Positions 1 through 8,769 are shown, counted from the first letter of the stretch. The stretch is DNA of 64,000 bases from DAOUJI01 sp965237875 (GCA_965237875.1 CBDEGP010000001.1:310001-374000), one strand, 5' to 3'. Notes: a model not told the origin generated them from the letters alone. Made by a program: numbers and translations.

Positions 1-356
1 CTGGCGATGCCGGTCACCACCTCCTCGTGCGTAGGCGCGGCCACCATAGGCCTGCCCCGCCTGTCAGAGAAGCGGAACAGGTTGTCGCCGAAGGCGGCGG
101 CGCGGCCCGACTGCTCCCACAGGTCCAGAGGCTGGAGCACCGGCATCCGTATCTCCTGGCCGCCGGCCGCGTCCATTTCCTCGCGGATGATGGCCTCGAT
201 CTTTCTGATGGACCTCCAGGCCAGGGGCAGGTAGCTGTAAACCCCGGCCGCCACCTGGGAAATCATCCCGGCCTTGAGCATCAGGCGGTGGGAGGCGGTC
301 TCGGCCTCGGGAGGTTCGGCGCGGAGGGTCTTGGATATGAGCTGCGTAAATCTCAT
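1..356 (-). CDS. proS: Prolyl-tRNA synthetase, N-terminal part (runs off the window)
   Basis: Charges tRNA-Pro with proline in the cytoplasm. Only the first 118 codons are present; the gene continues past base 1. The translation starts MRFTQLISKTLR and carries the bacterial class II ProRS N-terminus, including 'KAGMISQVAAGVYSYLP', 'GGQEIRMPVLQP' and 'PTHEEVV'. The start ATG (356-354) overlaps the TGA of the upstream zinc-ribbon gene as ATGA, which points to translational coupling. It is the last visible gene of the minus-strand housekeeping operon. Identification is from recognised family sequence; the catalytic motifs 2 and 3 lie outside the window. Confidence 0.93.
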   Translation of the reverse strand, partial: MRFTQLISKTLRAEPPEAETASHRLMLKAGMISQVAAGVYSYLPLAWRSIRKIEAIIREEMDAAGGQEIRMPVLQPLDLWEQSGRAAAFGDNLFRFSDRRGRPMVAAPTHEEVVTGIA

Positions 357-1204
357 GTTGTTGCCGTCCCTGATGAATCGCCAATGAATAACGAGCTAAT
401 AGTTATGATCCAGAGCAGTACGCCGAGTATCGTTAAAGCGATTGCGCCTGCTCCCACTTCGGAGGTCACAATAGAAACACCACGGTTCCGGTCGGCGTAT
501 GCCAGCCAATATCGGTTCAAGTTGGCCTGGACCGAATACATGACGAACCACGGTACAACGACCGACACCAATGAGAATACAAACGAGGTGACGGCTTCAG
601 CCTGAGAAACCTGTTCGTTGACGGCTGGTTGAACGATGACGATGGATATGACGCCTGCCGCCAAGGCTATCGCCATCAGTATAACAGCCGTCCCAGCAGC
701 GATGGTGGGTCTCAGGCCCACTCCGTCCATCAAATGCTCATATACACGGACGTGGTGATGAAAGCGGAACAGGTTATAGATTGGGACCAGTTGCGTGAGG
801 GCGTGCCATACGGGGAAATTCAGTTCGTCGCCGGTATGGTCTCTGAAATGCTTCCACGTAATGTAGAACCAGTAGAAACCGTATAGACTGGCGGAAAGGA
901 CGCTCAGCAGCAAGATGCGGCTTGGCGGTATGTAGTAGTCCAGCGTATGCGGGGCAGCGGCTGCCCGCTGTTGGGGATGCCCGTAAGCCGGTTGACCCGC
1001 CGGTTGACTTAGTTGGGTCCCGCACGAGCCGCAGAAGTTCTGGGACTCAGCGACGCCTGCGCCGCAGCCGTGGCAGTAACGCGCCGCTTGCGGGGAAGGA
1101 CGGAAGGCCGGTTGACTCAGATGAGCGCCGCAAGAGTTGCAGTGAGTCTGTGATCCAAGAAAGCTGGCGCCGCAATTGTGGCAGTAGTGATCGGAAGCGC
1201 TCAT
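353..1204 (-). CDS. Zinc-ribbon membrane protein (DUF4234-like)
   Basis: Predicted 283-residue protein of unknown function. The N-terminus holds two zinc-ribbon motifs, 'YCHNCGASF...HCNSCGAHL' and 'YCHGCGAG...FCGSCGTQL', followed by a Gln/Pro/Ala linker and then at least four hydrophobic segments. The first hydrophobic part ('YGFYWFYITWKHFRD') resembles DUF4234 membrane proteins. I chose the ATG at 1204 because the zinc ribbon begins directly after it; an upstream ATG at 1243 would add 13 unlikely residues. It lies between ispG and proS and overlaps proS by 4 bp. Zinc binding is inferred from the cysteine spacing; no catalytic residues are evident. Confidence 0.75.
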   Translation of the reverse strand: MSASDHYCHNCGASFLGSQTHCNSCGAHLSQPAFRPSPQAARYCHGCGAGVAESQNFCGSCGTQLSQPAGQPAYGHPQQRAAAAPHTLDYYIPPSRILLLSVLSASLYGFYWFYITWKHFRDHTGDELNFPVWHALTQLVPIYNLFRFHHHVRVYEHLMDGVGLRPTIAAGTAVILMAIALAAGVISIVIVQPAVNEQVSQAEAVTSFVFSLVSVVVPWFVMYSVQANLNRYWLAYADRNRGVSIVTSEVGAGAIALTILGVLLWIITISSLFIGDSSGTATT

Positions 1205-1271
1205 CTCTATGCGTTTTCCAAGGGAACGCCAGCCGGGGAGCATCCGGGCGCTCCACGCCTCGTCGGCGCCC

Positions 1272-2408
1272 CTATCCGGCGGCGGCCGCCTCGTTGATCT
1301 CTTCCATCAGGGCGGAAAGCATGTCGTCCGCCGCCACCACCCTGGACTTCCGGCCCTTCCGGAATATGATGGCCCGGCCGTTGCCTGCGGCAATGCCCAC
1401 GTCGGCGTCCTTGGCCTCACCGGGGCCGTTGACCTCGCAGCCCATTACGGCCACCTTGATGTGGGAGTCCACCTTCTTGAGCATCTCGTCCACGGTGTTC
1501 GCCAGCTTGATTACGTCCACGTCGGCCCTCCCGCAAGAGGGGCAGGCCACCAGCGTTGGGCCCTTCTGACGCATGTTCAGCGACTTGAGTATCTCATACC
1601 CGGCCTGGACCTCTTCGGTGGGGTCTCCACTCAGGGAAACGCGCAGCGTGTCTCCAATGCCTTTGTAGAGAAGAAGCCCCAGCCCTATGGCGCTGCGAAT
1701 GGAGCCCGACTTTACCGTTCCCGCCTCCGTGATTCCCAGGTGAAGCGGGTAGGGCACCATGTCCGCCAGCCGCCTGTAGGCGTCTACGGTGGTGGGCACG
1801 TCGAAGGCCTTCATTGATATCTTGATGAGGTCGAAGTCCAGGTCTTCCAGGAGTCCGATCTCCCACAGGGCCGTCGCCACCATGTGGTCCACGATGCTGT
1901 AGCCGCCCTCTTCCACCGCCTCGCCGGTCTTGGGAAGGGTGTTGACCATGTCCATGTGGCGGGAAAACCCCCGTGTCTTGCCTATCCCTCCCACGGGAGG
2001 CAGGCTGCCAAAGTTGACGCCGATGCGGATGGGCGTCTCTCTCTCCTTGGCGGCCAGGACAACCTCACGGACCCTGTCTTCGTCGCGGATGTTGCCCGGG
2101 TTCAGCCGGAGCATGTCCACTCCGCCCTTGAGGGACTCCAGCGCCAGCTGATAGTGGAAGTGAATGTCGGCCACCAGAGGAATCTTTATCTGCTTCTTAA
2201 TGTCGGGTATGGCCTTGGCGGCCTCCATGTCGGGGACGGCGCATCGGATGATGTCGCAGCCCGCGTCCTCCAGCTCCCTTATCTGGCGGACGGTGGCTTG
2301 AACGTCCCGCGTGTCCGTCTTGGTCATGGACTGGACCGTGACGTCCGCGTCGCCGCCTATCTTGACGTTCCCGGCGAAAATGGGCTTGGTCACTCTGCGA
2401 CTGCTCAT
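1272..2408 (-). CDS. ispG: 4-hydroxy-3-methylbut-2-enyl diphosphate synthase (flavodoxin/ferredoxin)
   Basis: IspG/GcpE converts 2-C-methyl-D-erythritol 2,4-cyclodiphosphate to HMBPP in the MEP isoprenoid pathway using a [4Fe-4S] cluster. The 378-residue protein is of usual bacterial length. It starts 'MSSRRVTKPIFAGNVKIGG', has the TIM-barrel strand 'GCDIIRCAVPDMEAA', and its C-terminal half has the cluster ligands in 'ACPSCGRADVDV' and 'MGCEVNGPGEAKDADVG'. dxr, uppS and cdsA lie in the same operon, so precursor synthesis and its use in lipid-carrier formation are encoded together. Confidence 0.97.
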   Translation of the reverse strand: MSSRRVTKPIFAGNVKIGGDADVTVQSMTKTDTRDVQATVRQIRELEDAGCDIIRCAVPDMEAAKAIPDIKKQIKIPLVADIHFHYQLALESLKGGVDMLRLNPGNIRDEDRVREVVLAAKERETPIRIGVNFGSLPPVGGIGKTRGFSRHMDMVNTLPKTGEAVEEGGYSIVDHMVATALWEIGLLEDLDFDLIKISMKAFDVPTTVDAYRRLADMVPYPLHLGITEAGTVKSGSIRSAIGLGLLLYKGIGDTLRVSLSGDPTEEVQAGYEILKSLNMRQKGPTLVACPSCGRADVDVIKLANTVDEMLKKVDSHIKVAVMGCEVNGPGEAKDADVGIAAGNGRAIIFRKGRKSRVVAADDMLSALMEEINEAAAAG

Positions 2409-2481
2409 ATCTCCTCTATCCCCCGGAGATTCCCTGACCCAGATCCACAGTCTAGTATACGCCGCGTGTCACCCCAACACG

Positions 2482-2531
2482 CCCCGCCAGTTGTCGTTCC
2501 GAAATGCCCCGCCAGTTGTCGTTCCGAAATG
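2482..2531. repeat. Perfect tandem duplication of a 25-bp unit
   Basis: Two identical 25-bp copies sit head to tail (2482-2506 and 2507-2531). Each ends in GTTCCGAAATG. Read on the minus strand, the unit resembles the 'ttcggaatgacaactg' sequences at 2665-2687 and 2702-2724, so the gap holds four related copies in two orientations. Confidence 0.9.
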
Positions 2532-2534
2532 CAG

Positions 2535-2901
2535 TGAGGAATCTAAGGAGGCGCTGGGAGTCACGGCGGCATTCCAGTGACAGGGCCTTTGATGGCGGGC
2601 GTCGCATTCTTCAACTGCCTAGGTTTGTGGACATGGATTTTTGATTCCTCTCTGCGCTCCGCTCCATTCGGAATGACAACTGAGGGACGCTTGACCACCT
2701 ACCGTTCGGAATGGCAACCGAGGGTGCATTTGACCTCCGGCCGCACATAGTAGTCGGCGAAGTTGAGCCTGATTCCTTGACTTGCTTCCGGCAAGACTTG
2801 TCCCGCAAGAGTTTCCGACGCATCAAGACCTCTGTCTATGATATACCGTTGTCCGGCGCTGTTCAAAGCACGGCCCGCCGCATTCCGGTCTATTGCCCTC
2901 G
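2535..2901. other. Gene-free gap between ispG and rseP with short repeats
   Basis: No convincing gene is visible. The gap contains two near-identical copies of a sequence with core TTCGGAATG.CAAC.GAGGG (2665-2687 and 2702-2724), one preceded by 'gattcctctctgcgctccgctc'-like sequence. That layout is typical of dispersed intergenic repeats. Short reading frames here are made of the repeats themselves. No promoter for ispG could be assigned with confidence. Confidence 0.6.
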
Positions 2902-3963
2902 CTATTGGAGGATGCTGGCGCCGTCGATGAGCCGTTGCAGGTCGTTGTAGCTGACGGCGACTACGAATCCAATGAGGAGCGCCAGGCCCGCGATCTGCAC
3001 AAGCCCCTGCTTCTCCGGCGGAATCTTCTTGCCCTTTCGGGCCCATTCGATTATCACAAAGAGGATATGCCCTCCGTCGAGAGGAGGTATGGGCAGTATG
3101 TTGGAAATGGCCAGGGCCAGACTCAGCCCTGCCGCCAGAGGAATCAAGTAGAATAGACCAAGCTCCCGGGCCACTTCACCTGTGCCCTGGGCGATGCCCA
3201 CAGGTCCGGCAAAGGGCAACGGCCCGTCGTCGGCCACCCAGTCCACTATGGCGTCCTTCACGGCTCCCGGGAATTGAGCTGTGCGTTGGAACCCCAAAGC
3301 GACGGCGTCCAGGGGGTCTCTGGTAAGTCCCAGCCTCTGGCTTCCGATGACCGATATCCCGCTGATGCCCGTGGGTCCCTGACCTTCCGGAGAGTTTTCT
3401 CTAGGGGTCAGGCGGAAGGCCATTTTCTCCCCGTCCCGCGAGACGGTCCATTCTATCCGGCGGCCCTTATTCTCGTCGATTCGGTCGGCGAACTCTCGGA
3501 AATCATGGAGATATTCCCCGTTCATCTCTACGATGGTGTCGCCGTTGATGAGACCGGCGGCCTCGGCCGGAGAGCCGGGCTCGACCTGCCCGACCCGGAA
3601 CTCGGAAGCGGCGAACATGAAGAAAACGGAGAGCAGGACTATACCGAGAATTACGTTCATCACCACGCCCGCCACGAGTACGATGAACCGGACGCCGGGC
3701 GGTTTGGAAGAAAAGCTCCGGGGATCGTCGGAAGTCCCGCTCTGCTCCCCTTCCAGCTTTACGAAGCCTCCCAGAGGGATCAGGTTGACGGTGTATACGG
3801 TCTCACCCTTGCGAATTCCCAGGAGCCGCGGCGGAAACCCGAATCCGAACTCGTTCACCCTTATCCCGAAAGCCTTGGCGCTGGCAAAGTGTCCGAACTC
3901 ATGGACCAGCACTACCACGACGAGGACGCCCAGAAACTGGAGGAGAGTGGTGATGATGTCCAT
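2902..3963 (-). CDS. rseP: RseP-type site-2 zinc metalloprotease
   Basis: Membrane protease that cuts substrates within the bilayer, such as anti-sigma factors and signal-peptide remnants. Residues 1-30 form a membrane segment holding the zinc motif HEFGH (His21-Glu22...His25). A PDZ domain follows ('GSPAEAAGLINGDTIVEMNG'), and the C-terminal membrane core has 'NILPIPPLDGGH', with Asp296 as third zinc ligand. At 353 residues with one PDZ domain it matches the shorter Gram-positive/Chloroflexi form rather than the two-PDZ E. coli form. It sits between dxr and ispG, a conserved bacterial order. Confidence 0.95.
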   Translation of the reverse strand: MDIITTLLQFLGVLVVVVLVHEFGHFASAKAFGIRVNEFGFGFPPRLLGIRKGETVYTVNLIPLGGFVKLEGEQSGTSDDPRSFSSKPPGVRFIVLVAGVVMNVILGIVLLSVFFMFAASEFRVGQVEPGSPAEAAGLINGDTIVEMNGEYLHDFREFADRIDENKGRRIEWTVSRDGEKMAFRLTPRENSPEGQGPTGISGISVIGSQRLGLTRDPLDAVALGFQRTAQFPGAVKDAIVDWVADDGPLPFAGPVGIAQGTGEVARELGLFYLIPLAAGLSLALAISNILPIPPLDGGHILFVIIEWARKGKKIPPEKQGLVQIAGLALLIGFVVAVSYNDLQRLIDGASILQ

Positions 3964-3979
3964 GGGTCAGACGGCTGCG

Positions 3980-5119
3980 TTACCGGGCTGAGGCAAGGGC
4001 TGTAGAGACCTCCAGGGCCCTTGCCTTGGCCCACTCGTCGGCTGCGATGATGTCTTCCAGGTTTCCGCCGCCGAAAGGCACGTGGTCATCCAACACGGCG
4101 GCGATGGTCCGGTATATGTCCATGAACCCAATCCGCCCGCTCAGAAACATGTCTACGGCAACCTCGTCCGCTCCGCTGAGAACTGCAGGGTGCGTCCTTC
4201 CCTTCTTTCCGGCTTCCACCGCCAGGTTGAAACATGGATATTGGCCTTCATCCAGAGGTTGAAAGGCGAGAGAATGGGGGATGGCGGTGTTCAAGCGCGG
4301 GATTTGAGGATTTTCCAAGCGTGTGGGATGGAACATGGAATACTGAATCGGGAGGCGCATGTCGGGCGGCCCCATCTGGGCCTTCATAGACCCGTCGGCC
4401 ATCTCCACCATCGAATGGATGATGCTTTGGGGATGGACGACCACTTCGATTTTATCCCAGGGCACGTCAAAGAGCCAACGGGCCTCGATGACCTCGAAGG
4501 CCTTGTTCATAAGAGTGGCTGAATCTATGGTGATCTTGTCTCCCATCCGCCAGGTTGGATGGTTCAGGGCCTGGTCGGGCGTAACCTTTTCCAGGTCTTC
4601 GGGCCTGGACTCCCGGAAGGGGCCTCCCGACGCGGTGATGACTAGCCGACGGATGGGGTCTGCTTCTCCCTGGAGGCATTGCCAGATGGCCGAGGGCTCG
4701 CTGTCCACGGGAAGCACGGTGGCCCCGTGGGTCTCGGCCAGGGACATTACCATCTCCCCGGCCATGATGATAACTTCTTTGTTGGCAAGGGCGACAGCCT
4801 TTCCCTGCTCCAGCGCGCGAATTGTGGGGACCAGTCCGGCGCTGCCGATGGTCGCCGCCATGATCAAGTCGGCCTCGGGGAGGCAGACCATCTCTTCCAT
4901 GGACATTACGGCGGCGCTGTCAGGGAGCAGGGAACGCTCTTCCTCGAGAGCGCACCAAGTGAATCGGGGTTTGAACTCTTCTATCTGGGACTTGAGCAAG
5001 TCCAGGTTGCGTCCGGCAGCGAGTCCTATGACCTCGAACTCATCCGGAAAAGCCCTGACCACGTCCAGGGTCTGCCGTCCTATGGACCCTGTGGAACCCA
5101 GCACGACCAGTCCCCTCAT
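3980..5119 (-). CDS. dxr: 1-deoxy-D-xylulose 5-phosphate reductoisomerase
   Basis: Converts DXP to MEP with NADPH, the first committed step of the MEP pathway. I use the ATG at 5119, giving 379 residues that begin 'MRGLVVLGSTGSIGRQTL', the NADPH-binding loop at the usual N-terminal place. A longer frame back to 5218 would overlap cdsA and add 33 non-family residues. Other signatures are 'ALANKEVIIMAGE', 'PVDSEPSAIWQCLQG', 'ITASGGPFRE' and 'NHPTWRMGDKITIDSATLMNK' (metal and substrate loops). It lies 16 bp before rseP and is likely co-transcribed with it. Confidence 0.97.
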   Translation of the reverse strand: MRGLVVLGSTGSIGRQTLDVVRAFPDEFEVIGLAAGRNLDLLKSQIEEFKPRFTWCALEEERSLLPDSAAVMSMEEMVCLPEADLIMAATIGSAGLVPTIRALEQGKAVALANKEVIIMAGEMVMSLAETHGATVLPVDSEPSAIWQCLQGEADPIRRLVITASGGPFRESRPEDLEKVTPDQALNHPTWRMGDKITIDSATLMNKAFEVIEARWLFDVPWDKIEVVVHPQSIIHSMVEMADGSMKAQMGPPDMRLPIQYSMFHPTRLENPQIPRLNTAIPHSLAFQPLDEGQYPCFNLAVEAGKKGRTHPAVLSGADEVAVDMFLSGRIGFMDIYRTIAAVLDDHVPFGGGNLEDIIAADEWAKARALEVSTALASAR

Positions 5120-5150
5120 TCCATCACCCCCGATAGCCTTTGTTCCAAGT

Positions 5151-6089
5151 TTACCCTCCTGGGGTGGGTCCCAGAACGAACGCAACAAGATAATACACCA
5201 CGGGTATAGCCAAAACAATCGAGTCCAGCCTGTCCAGAATCCCGCCGTGGCCGGGCAGCAGGCCGCCGGCGTCTTTAACTCCGCCGATGCGTTTCACTTT
5301 CGATTCAACCAGGTCGCCGACCTGAGCGGCTATGCCTGCTGCCGCGGCGACTGCCAACGTCTGCCACATGGAAGCTCCCAGTTCCAGAAGTACGTGGAGG
5401 ATGAGTCCGGCAGCGAGGGCCCAGACGAAGCCTCCGGCGGCTCCCTCCCAGGTCTTCCCCGGACTGATGGAGGGCGCCATGGCGTGTCTGCCCAGGAGCT
5501 TTCCCGTTGCGAACGCCCCCGTGTCTGCGGCGAACACCGCCGCAACGGCCAGGTAAGTCCAGTCGCGAGCGTATATGGCGCCTGAGTCCAGTCCCCTGAG
5601 CATGGGAGCGTGGGCCATCAGGAACCCGATATATGCAGCGCCCAGAATGGCCAGCCACGCCAGCGGCTCGCGTCTCTTGGCCAGAAGCCAGGGAGAAAAG
5701 AGCAGAAGACCCGCTCCCAAGGCCATGTAGACCCAATGGCGGCTCCAGTCATCGACCCGGCTGTCGGCAAAATGCCCCAGCGCGACCATGAGCAGGGCCC
5801 ATGCCAGGCCGCATATCATCAAGGGCAAGGGGTGAAACCCTTGCGTCCAGCGTATTCCGTTCGCCCTGAGCTTGTCGAAGGGTGGTTCGACAGGCTCACC
5901 ACGAACGGAAACATCGAGGTTTTCGACTGTTGAAAGGTCCTGCCTCTGCGCTCCGAGCATTCGGTAAAGCTCTATGACGCCAAGAAACGCCGCTATTCCC
6001 ACCAGAATGGTGAGCCAGGGAAGGCCGCCCCAGATGGCGGCCCACAGCACGGGCAGGCCCACCATTGCGGTGATAATCCTTCGGGTCAC
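5151..6089 (-). CDS. cdsA: Phosphatidate cytidylyltransferase with an in-frame repeat insertion
   Basis: Integral membrane enzyme that makes CDP-diacylglycerol from phosphatidate and CTP for phospholipid synthesis. The 312-residue protein has many hydrophobic segments and the CdsA signature near the C-terminus ('SKVKRIGGVKDAGGLLPGHGG' followed by 'ILDRLDS'). An earlier conserved stretch is 'SPGKTWEGAAGG'. Residues about 61-78 ('SVRGEPVEPPFDKLRANG') are encoded by a palindromic repeat that is not part of the family. They fall in a loop between hydrophobic segments, so the enzyme may still be active. It lies between uppS and dxr. Confidence 0.93.
   Translation of the reverse strand: MTRRIITAMVGLPVLWAAIWGGLPWLTILVGIAAFLGVIELYRMLGAQRQDLSTVENLDVSVRGEPVEPPFDKLRANGIRWTQGFHPLPLMICGLAWALLMVALGHFADSRVDDWSRHWVYMALGAGLLLFSPWLLAKRREPLAWLAILGAAYIGFLMAHAPMLRGLDSGAIYARDWTYLAVAAVFAADTGAFATGKLLGRHAMAPSISPGKTWEGAAGGFVWALAAGLILHVLLELGASMWQTLAVAAAAGIAAQVGDLVESKVKRIGGVKDAGGLLPGHGGILDRLDSIVLAIPVVYYLVAFVLGPTPGG
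5857..5908. repeat. Palindromic repeat element inside cdsA
   Basis: An imperfect 52-bp palindrome runs from CCGTTCG (5857-5863) to CGAACGG (5902-5908), with inner arms 'gagcttgtcgaa' and 'ttcgacaggctc'. On the minus strand it is read in frame as 18 residues including 'GEPVEP' and 'FDKLRANG'. Such peptides recur in unrelated proteins of many bacteria, comparable in behaviour to Rickettsia palindromic elements. Half-copies with the same 'ttcgacaggct' core occur near 16605 and 52007. Confidence 0.88.
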
Positions 6090-6148
6090 GGGTCAACTCC
6101 CCCGCTGAGCGTATGTAGAGGGCTGGCCGTAAGCTGCTTTGTCCAGCC

Positions 6149-6931
6149 CTATGCCTCAGCGTCGGGGCCGGGGTCAGGCTTGGCGTAGTGGTCGTCAGAG
6201 TCTAAAGCTCCAAACCGGCGGCGCCGCCGGTTGAACGCTTCGATGGCCTCTTTGATGTCGGCGGTCCCTAGGTCCGGCCATAGGGTCCGGGTGGAGTAGT
6301 ACTCGCTGTACGCCGCCTGCCAGAGCAGGAAATTGCTGAGACGCAGTTCTCCCGCCGTGCGGATGATCAGGTCCGGGTCGGGCAGGCCGGATGTGTAGAG
6401 GTACGATCCGAAGGACTCTTCGTTCACCCCGTCAATCGACACCCCGTCGGAGATCATGCCCCTCACAGCCTCCAGTATCTCCGCCCGGCCGCCGTAGTCG
6501 AAAGCCACCGCTAAGGTCATCCGGCAGTTGTCCCTGGTCAAGCGGCAGGCCCTCTCAACTGACTCCCGCAGATCTTTCCCGAGACGGTCAGACCTGCCAA
6601 CATGCAGGACTCTGACGCCCCGTTCGTGCAGCGCCTGGGTCTGCCTTTCCAGGGCGTCGCGGAGAATGGTCATAAGGCCGTCAACTTCGTTCTTGGGGCG
6701 CGTCCAGTTCTCGGTGGAGAAGGCGTAGATGGTTACGAAATCGACCCCGTGGCCGGAGAGGGTTTCCAGGACGGGAATGATGTTGTCGACTCCGGCCCGA
6801 TGGCCTGCCAGGCGTGGTAGGCCCTTCTGGGTGGCCCAGCGGCCATTGCCGTCCATGATAATGGCTACATGCCTTGGGCCGTGCAACTCCCTGTCCTGGT
6901 CTGACGGCTGGGATCGTCCTTGGACGACCAT
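6149..6931 (-). CDS. uppS: Isoprenyl transferase (undecaprenyl diphosphate synthase)
   Basis: Cis-prenyltransferase that extends farnesyl diphosphate with isopentenyl diphosphate to the lipid carrier for cell-envelope polymers. The 260-residue protein has 'HVAIIMDGNGRWA' (catalytic Asp27), 'GLPRLAGHRAGVDN', 'YAFSTENWTRP' and near the C-terminus 'DLIIRTAGELRLSNFLLWQ' and 'YSEYYSTRTLWPD', all UppS hallmarks. It ends with a charged tail after 'AFNRRRRRFG'. It lies 9 bp after frr and upstream of cdsA in the operon. Confidence 0.96.
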   Translation of the reverse strand: MVVQGRSQPSDQDRELHGPRHVAIIMDGNGRWATQKGLPRLAGHRAGVDNIIPVLETLSGHGVDFVTIYAFSTENWTRPKNEVDGLMTILRDALERQTQALHERGVRVLHVGRSDRLGKDLRESVERACRLTRDNCRMTLAVAFDYGGRAEILEAVRGMISDGVSIDGVNEESFGSYLYTSGLPDPDLIIRTAGELRLSNFLLWQAAYSEYYSTRTLWPDLGTADIKEAIEAFNRRRRRFGALDSDDHYAKPDPGPDAEA

Positions 6932-6940
6932 TCCCTTGGC

Positions 6941-7519
6941 TTAGACCTGCATTATTTCGGACTCTTTGCCGGCGGAGACCTGGTCCATCTTGCCGACGAA
7001 GGAGTCAGTGACTTTTTGGAGCTGGTCCTGGGCCCGCCGGTTCTCGTCCTGGGAGATCTGCTTGTTCTTCTCCATGGTCCTCAGCTGGTCGATGGCGTCG
7101 CGGCGGACGTTGCGGACAGCGATCTTCCCGTCCTCGACCTTCCGTTTGAGCACCTTGACGAAGTCCCTTCTACGCTCCTGTGTCAGGGGAGGTATGGGCA
7201 GGCGAATCACGGTCCCGTCGTTGCTTGGGTTAAATCCCATCTCCGATTTTTGGAGGCTCTTCTCTATGTCTTTGATGGACTGCTTGTCCCAGGGCTGGAT
7301 CACGATCAGACGCGCTTCGGGAGCTGAAACCGTGGCGATCTGGTTCAGGGGAGTGGGAATGTTGTAATACTCCACCGTGACGTTTTCCAGGAGCGCCGGC
7401 GTGGCCCGCCCCGTTCGAACGGTGTTCAGGTCTCTGCCCAGAACCTCCAGGGTCTTCTCCATGCGGATTTCTCCGTCAAGCAGCACGTCATCTATTGTTT
7501 TTTCTTCGTTCTCAGCCAT
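6941..7519 (-). CDS. frr: Ribosome recycling factor
   Basis: Splits post-termination ribosomes together with EF-G. The 192-residue protein is near the usual 185. It contains 'LGRDLNTVRTGRATPALLENVTVEYY' early, 'PLNQIATVSAPEARLIVIQPWD' in the middle and 'PIPPLTQERRRDFVK...AVRNVRRDAID' late, the three-helix-bundle and hinge regions of the family. It is only 2 bp after pyrH. Confidence 0.97.
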   Translation of the reverse strand: MAENEEKTIDDVLLDGEIRMEKTLEVLGRDLNTVRTGRATPALLENVTVEYYNIPTPLNQIATVSAPEARLIVIQPWDKQSIKDIEKSLQKSEMGFNPSNDGTVIRLPIPPLTQERRRDFVKVLKRKVEDGKIAVRNVRRDAIDQLRTMEKNKQISQDENRRAQDQLQKVTDSFVGKMDQVSAGKESEIMQV

Positions 7520-7521
7520 AG

Positions 7522-8247
7522 CTAGACCCTCCCGGATATGGTGGTCCCAATAGTCTCACCGGACAGCGCCTTGCTGATGCAGTTTGGGTCGAACAGGTCA
7601 AAGACTATGATGGGCAGATTGTTGTCCATACAAAGCGACAGCGCCGTTGAGTCCATCACGTCCAATCGCCGGTTCAGCGCGTCCAAGTAACTTAGAGACC
7701 TGAAGGGGCGGGCTTCAGGGTTCTTATTGGGGTCCGAGTCGTACACCGCGTCCACGTTGTTCTTGGCCATCAGGAGCACGTTGGCGTCGACCTCAATGGC
7801 TCTTAGAGCGGCGGCGGTGTCAGTGGTCATGTATGGGTTTCCGGTCCCGGCGGCGAAGATGACCACACGGCCCTTTTCCAGGTGACGGATGGCCCGACGG
7901 CGTATATATGCCTCGGCCACGGCCTGTATCTGGATGGCGGTCTGAGTGCGTACGATCAGGCCCACGTGCTCCAGGGCGTCCTGCAAGGCCAGGGCGTTGA
8001 TTACTGTGGCAAGCATCCCGGCATAGTCTGCGGTGGCCCTGTCCATGCCATGAGCTTCGGCTTCCTTACCGCGCCAGATGTTTCCTCCGCCCACCACGAC
8101 GCCCATGTCGACGCCCATGTCAGACGCTGTTTTGATCTGTTGGGCTACGTAGGAAACTGCGGCGGGGTCGATGCCGAAGCTGGACTCGCCTCTCAAGGCC
8201 TCCCCGCTCAGCTTCAAGAGAGCCCTCTTGTAAGCCGGCCTTGTCAT
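7522..8247 (-). CDS. pyrH: UMP kinase
   Basis: Phosphorylates UMP to UDP in pyrimidine nucleotide synthesis; bacterial UMP kinases are hexameric amino-acid-kinase-fold enzymes. The 241-residue protein has 'ALLKLSGEAL', 'VVGGGNIWRG', 'TAIQIQAVAEAYIRRRAIRHL', 'GRVVIFAAGTGNPYMTTDTAAALRA' and 'VYDSDPNKNPEA', all standard for PyrH. It lies between tsf and frr as in most bacteria. Confidence 0.97.
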   Translation of the reverse strand: MTRPAYKRALLKLSGEALRGESSFGIDPAAVSYVAQQIKTASDMGVDMGVVVGGGNIWRGKEAEAHGMDRATADYAGMLATVINALALQDALEHVGLIVRTQTAIQIQAVAEAYIRRRAIRHLEKGRVVIFAAGTGNPYMTTDTAAALRAIEVDANVLLMAKNNVDAVYDSDPNKNPEARPFRSLSYLDALNRRLDVMDSTALSLCMDNNLPIIVFDLFDPNCISKALSGETIGTTISGRV

Positions 8248-8256
8248 TGCGGGCCT

Positions 8257-8769
8257 CTATTCACCCAATGCGAACCTGGAGAATCTCCTGACCCTGATGT
8301 TCTCACCGACCTTGGCGATGGTCTCCTGCACCACGTCGCGCACCGTCCTGGAGGGGTCCTTGATGAAGGGTTGCTCCAGAAGACTGACCTCCTCGGGGGG
8401 GCGGTCATCGTCGTCGGCTATGTCGCCCGTGCCGACGTAGGCAGTGGACGGCATGGCCGCCACCTGCATGGCCAGGTCGTGGGCCAGCGTCTTCAACTCG
8501 TTGGTACGGGCTACGAAGTCGGTCTCGCAGTTGACTTCGACCAGGGCTCCGAGGCGGGCGCCCGCATGTATGTAGGACTCAACGAGGCCTTCTCCAGTCT
8601 CACGGTCGGCCTTCTTTGCGGCGTTGGCCAGCCCCTGCTCCTTGAGAATCACCTCCGCTTTTGAAATGTCCCCGTCGGCTCCCTCCAGGGCCCTTTTGCA
8701 GTCCATCACTCCTGCGCCGGTCTTTTCCCTGAGGTCTTTGATCCTGTCTACTGTTGCCCCAGACGCCAT
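8257..8769 (-). CDS. tsf: Elongation factor Ts, short form
   Basis: Nucleotide exchange factor for EF-Tu. The 170-residue protein has the N-terminal UBA-like domain ('IKDLREKTGAGVMDCKRAL') and the core 'TGEGLVESYIHAGARLGALVEVNCETDFVART'. It stops after one dimerisation subdomain with 'GENIRVRRFSRF'. Short EF-Ts of this kind are normal in Chloroflexi and some other phyla, so this is not a truncation. It lies between rpsB and pyrH. Confidence 0.96.
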   Translation of the reverse strand: MASGATVDRIKDLREKTGAGVMDCKRALEGADGDISKAEVILKEQGLANAAKKADRETGEGLVESYIHAGARLGALVEVNCETDFVARTNELKTLAHDLAMQVAAMPSTAYVGTGDIADDDDRPPEEVSLLEQPFIKDPSRTVRDVVQETIAKVGENIRVRRFSRFALGE

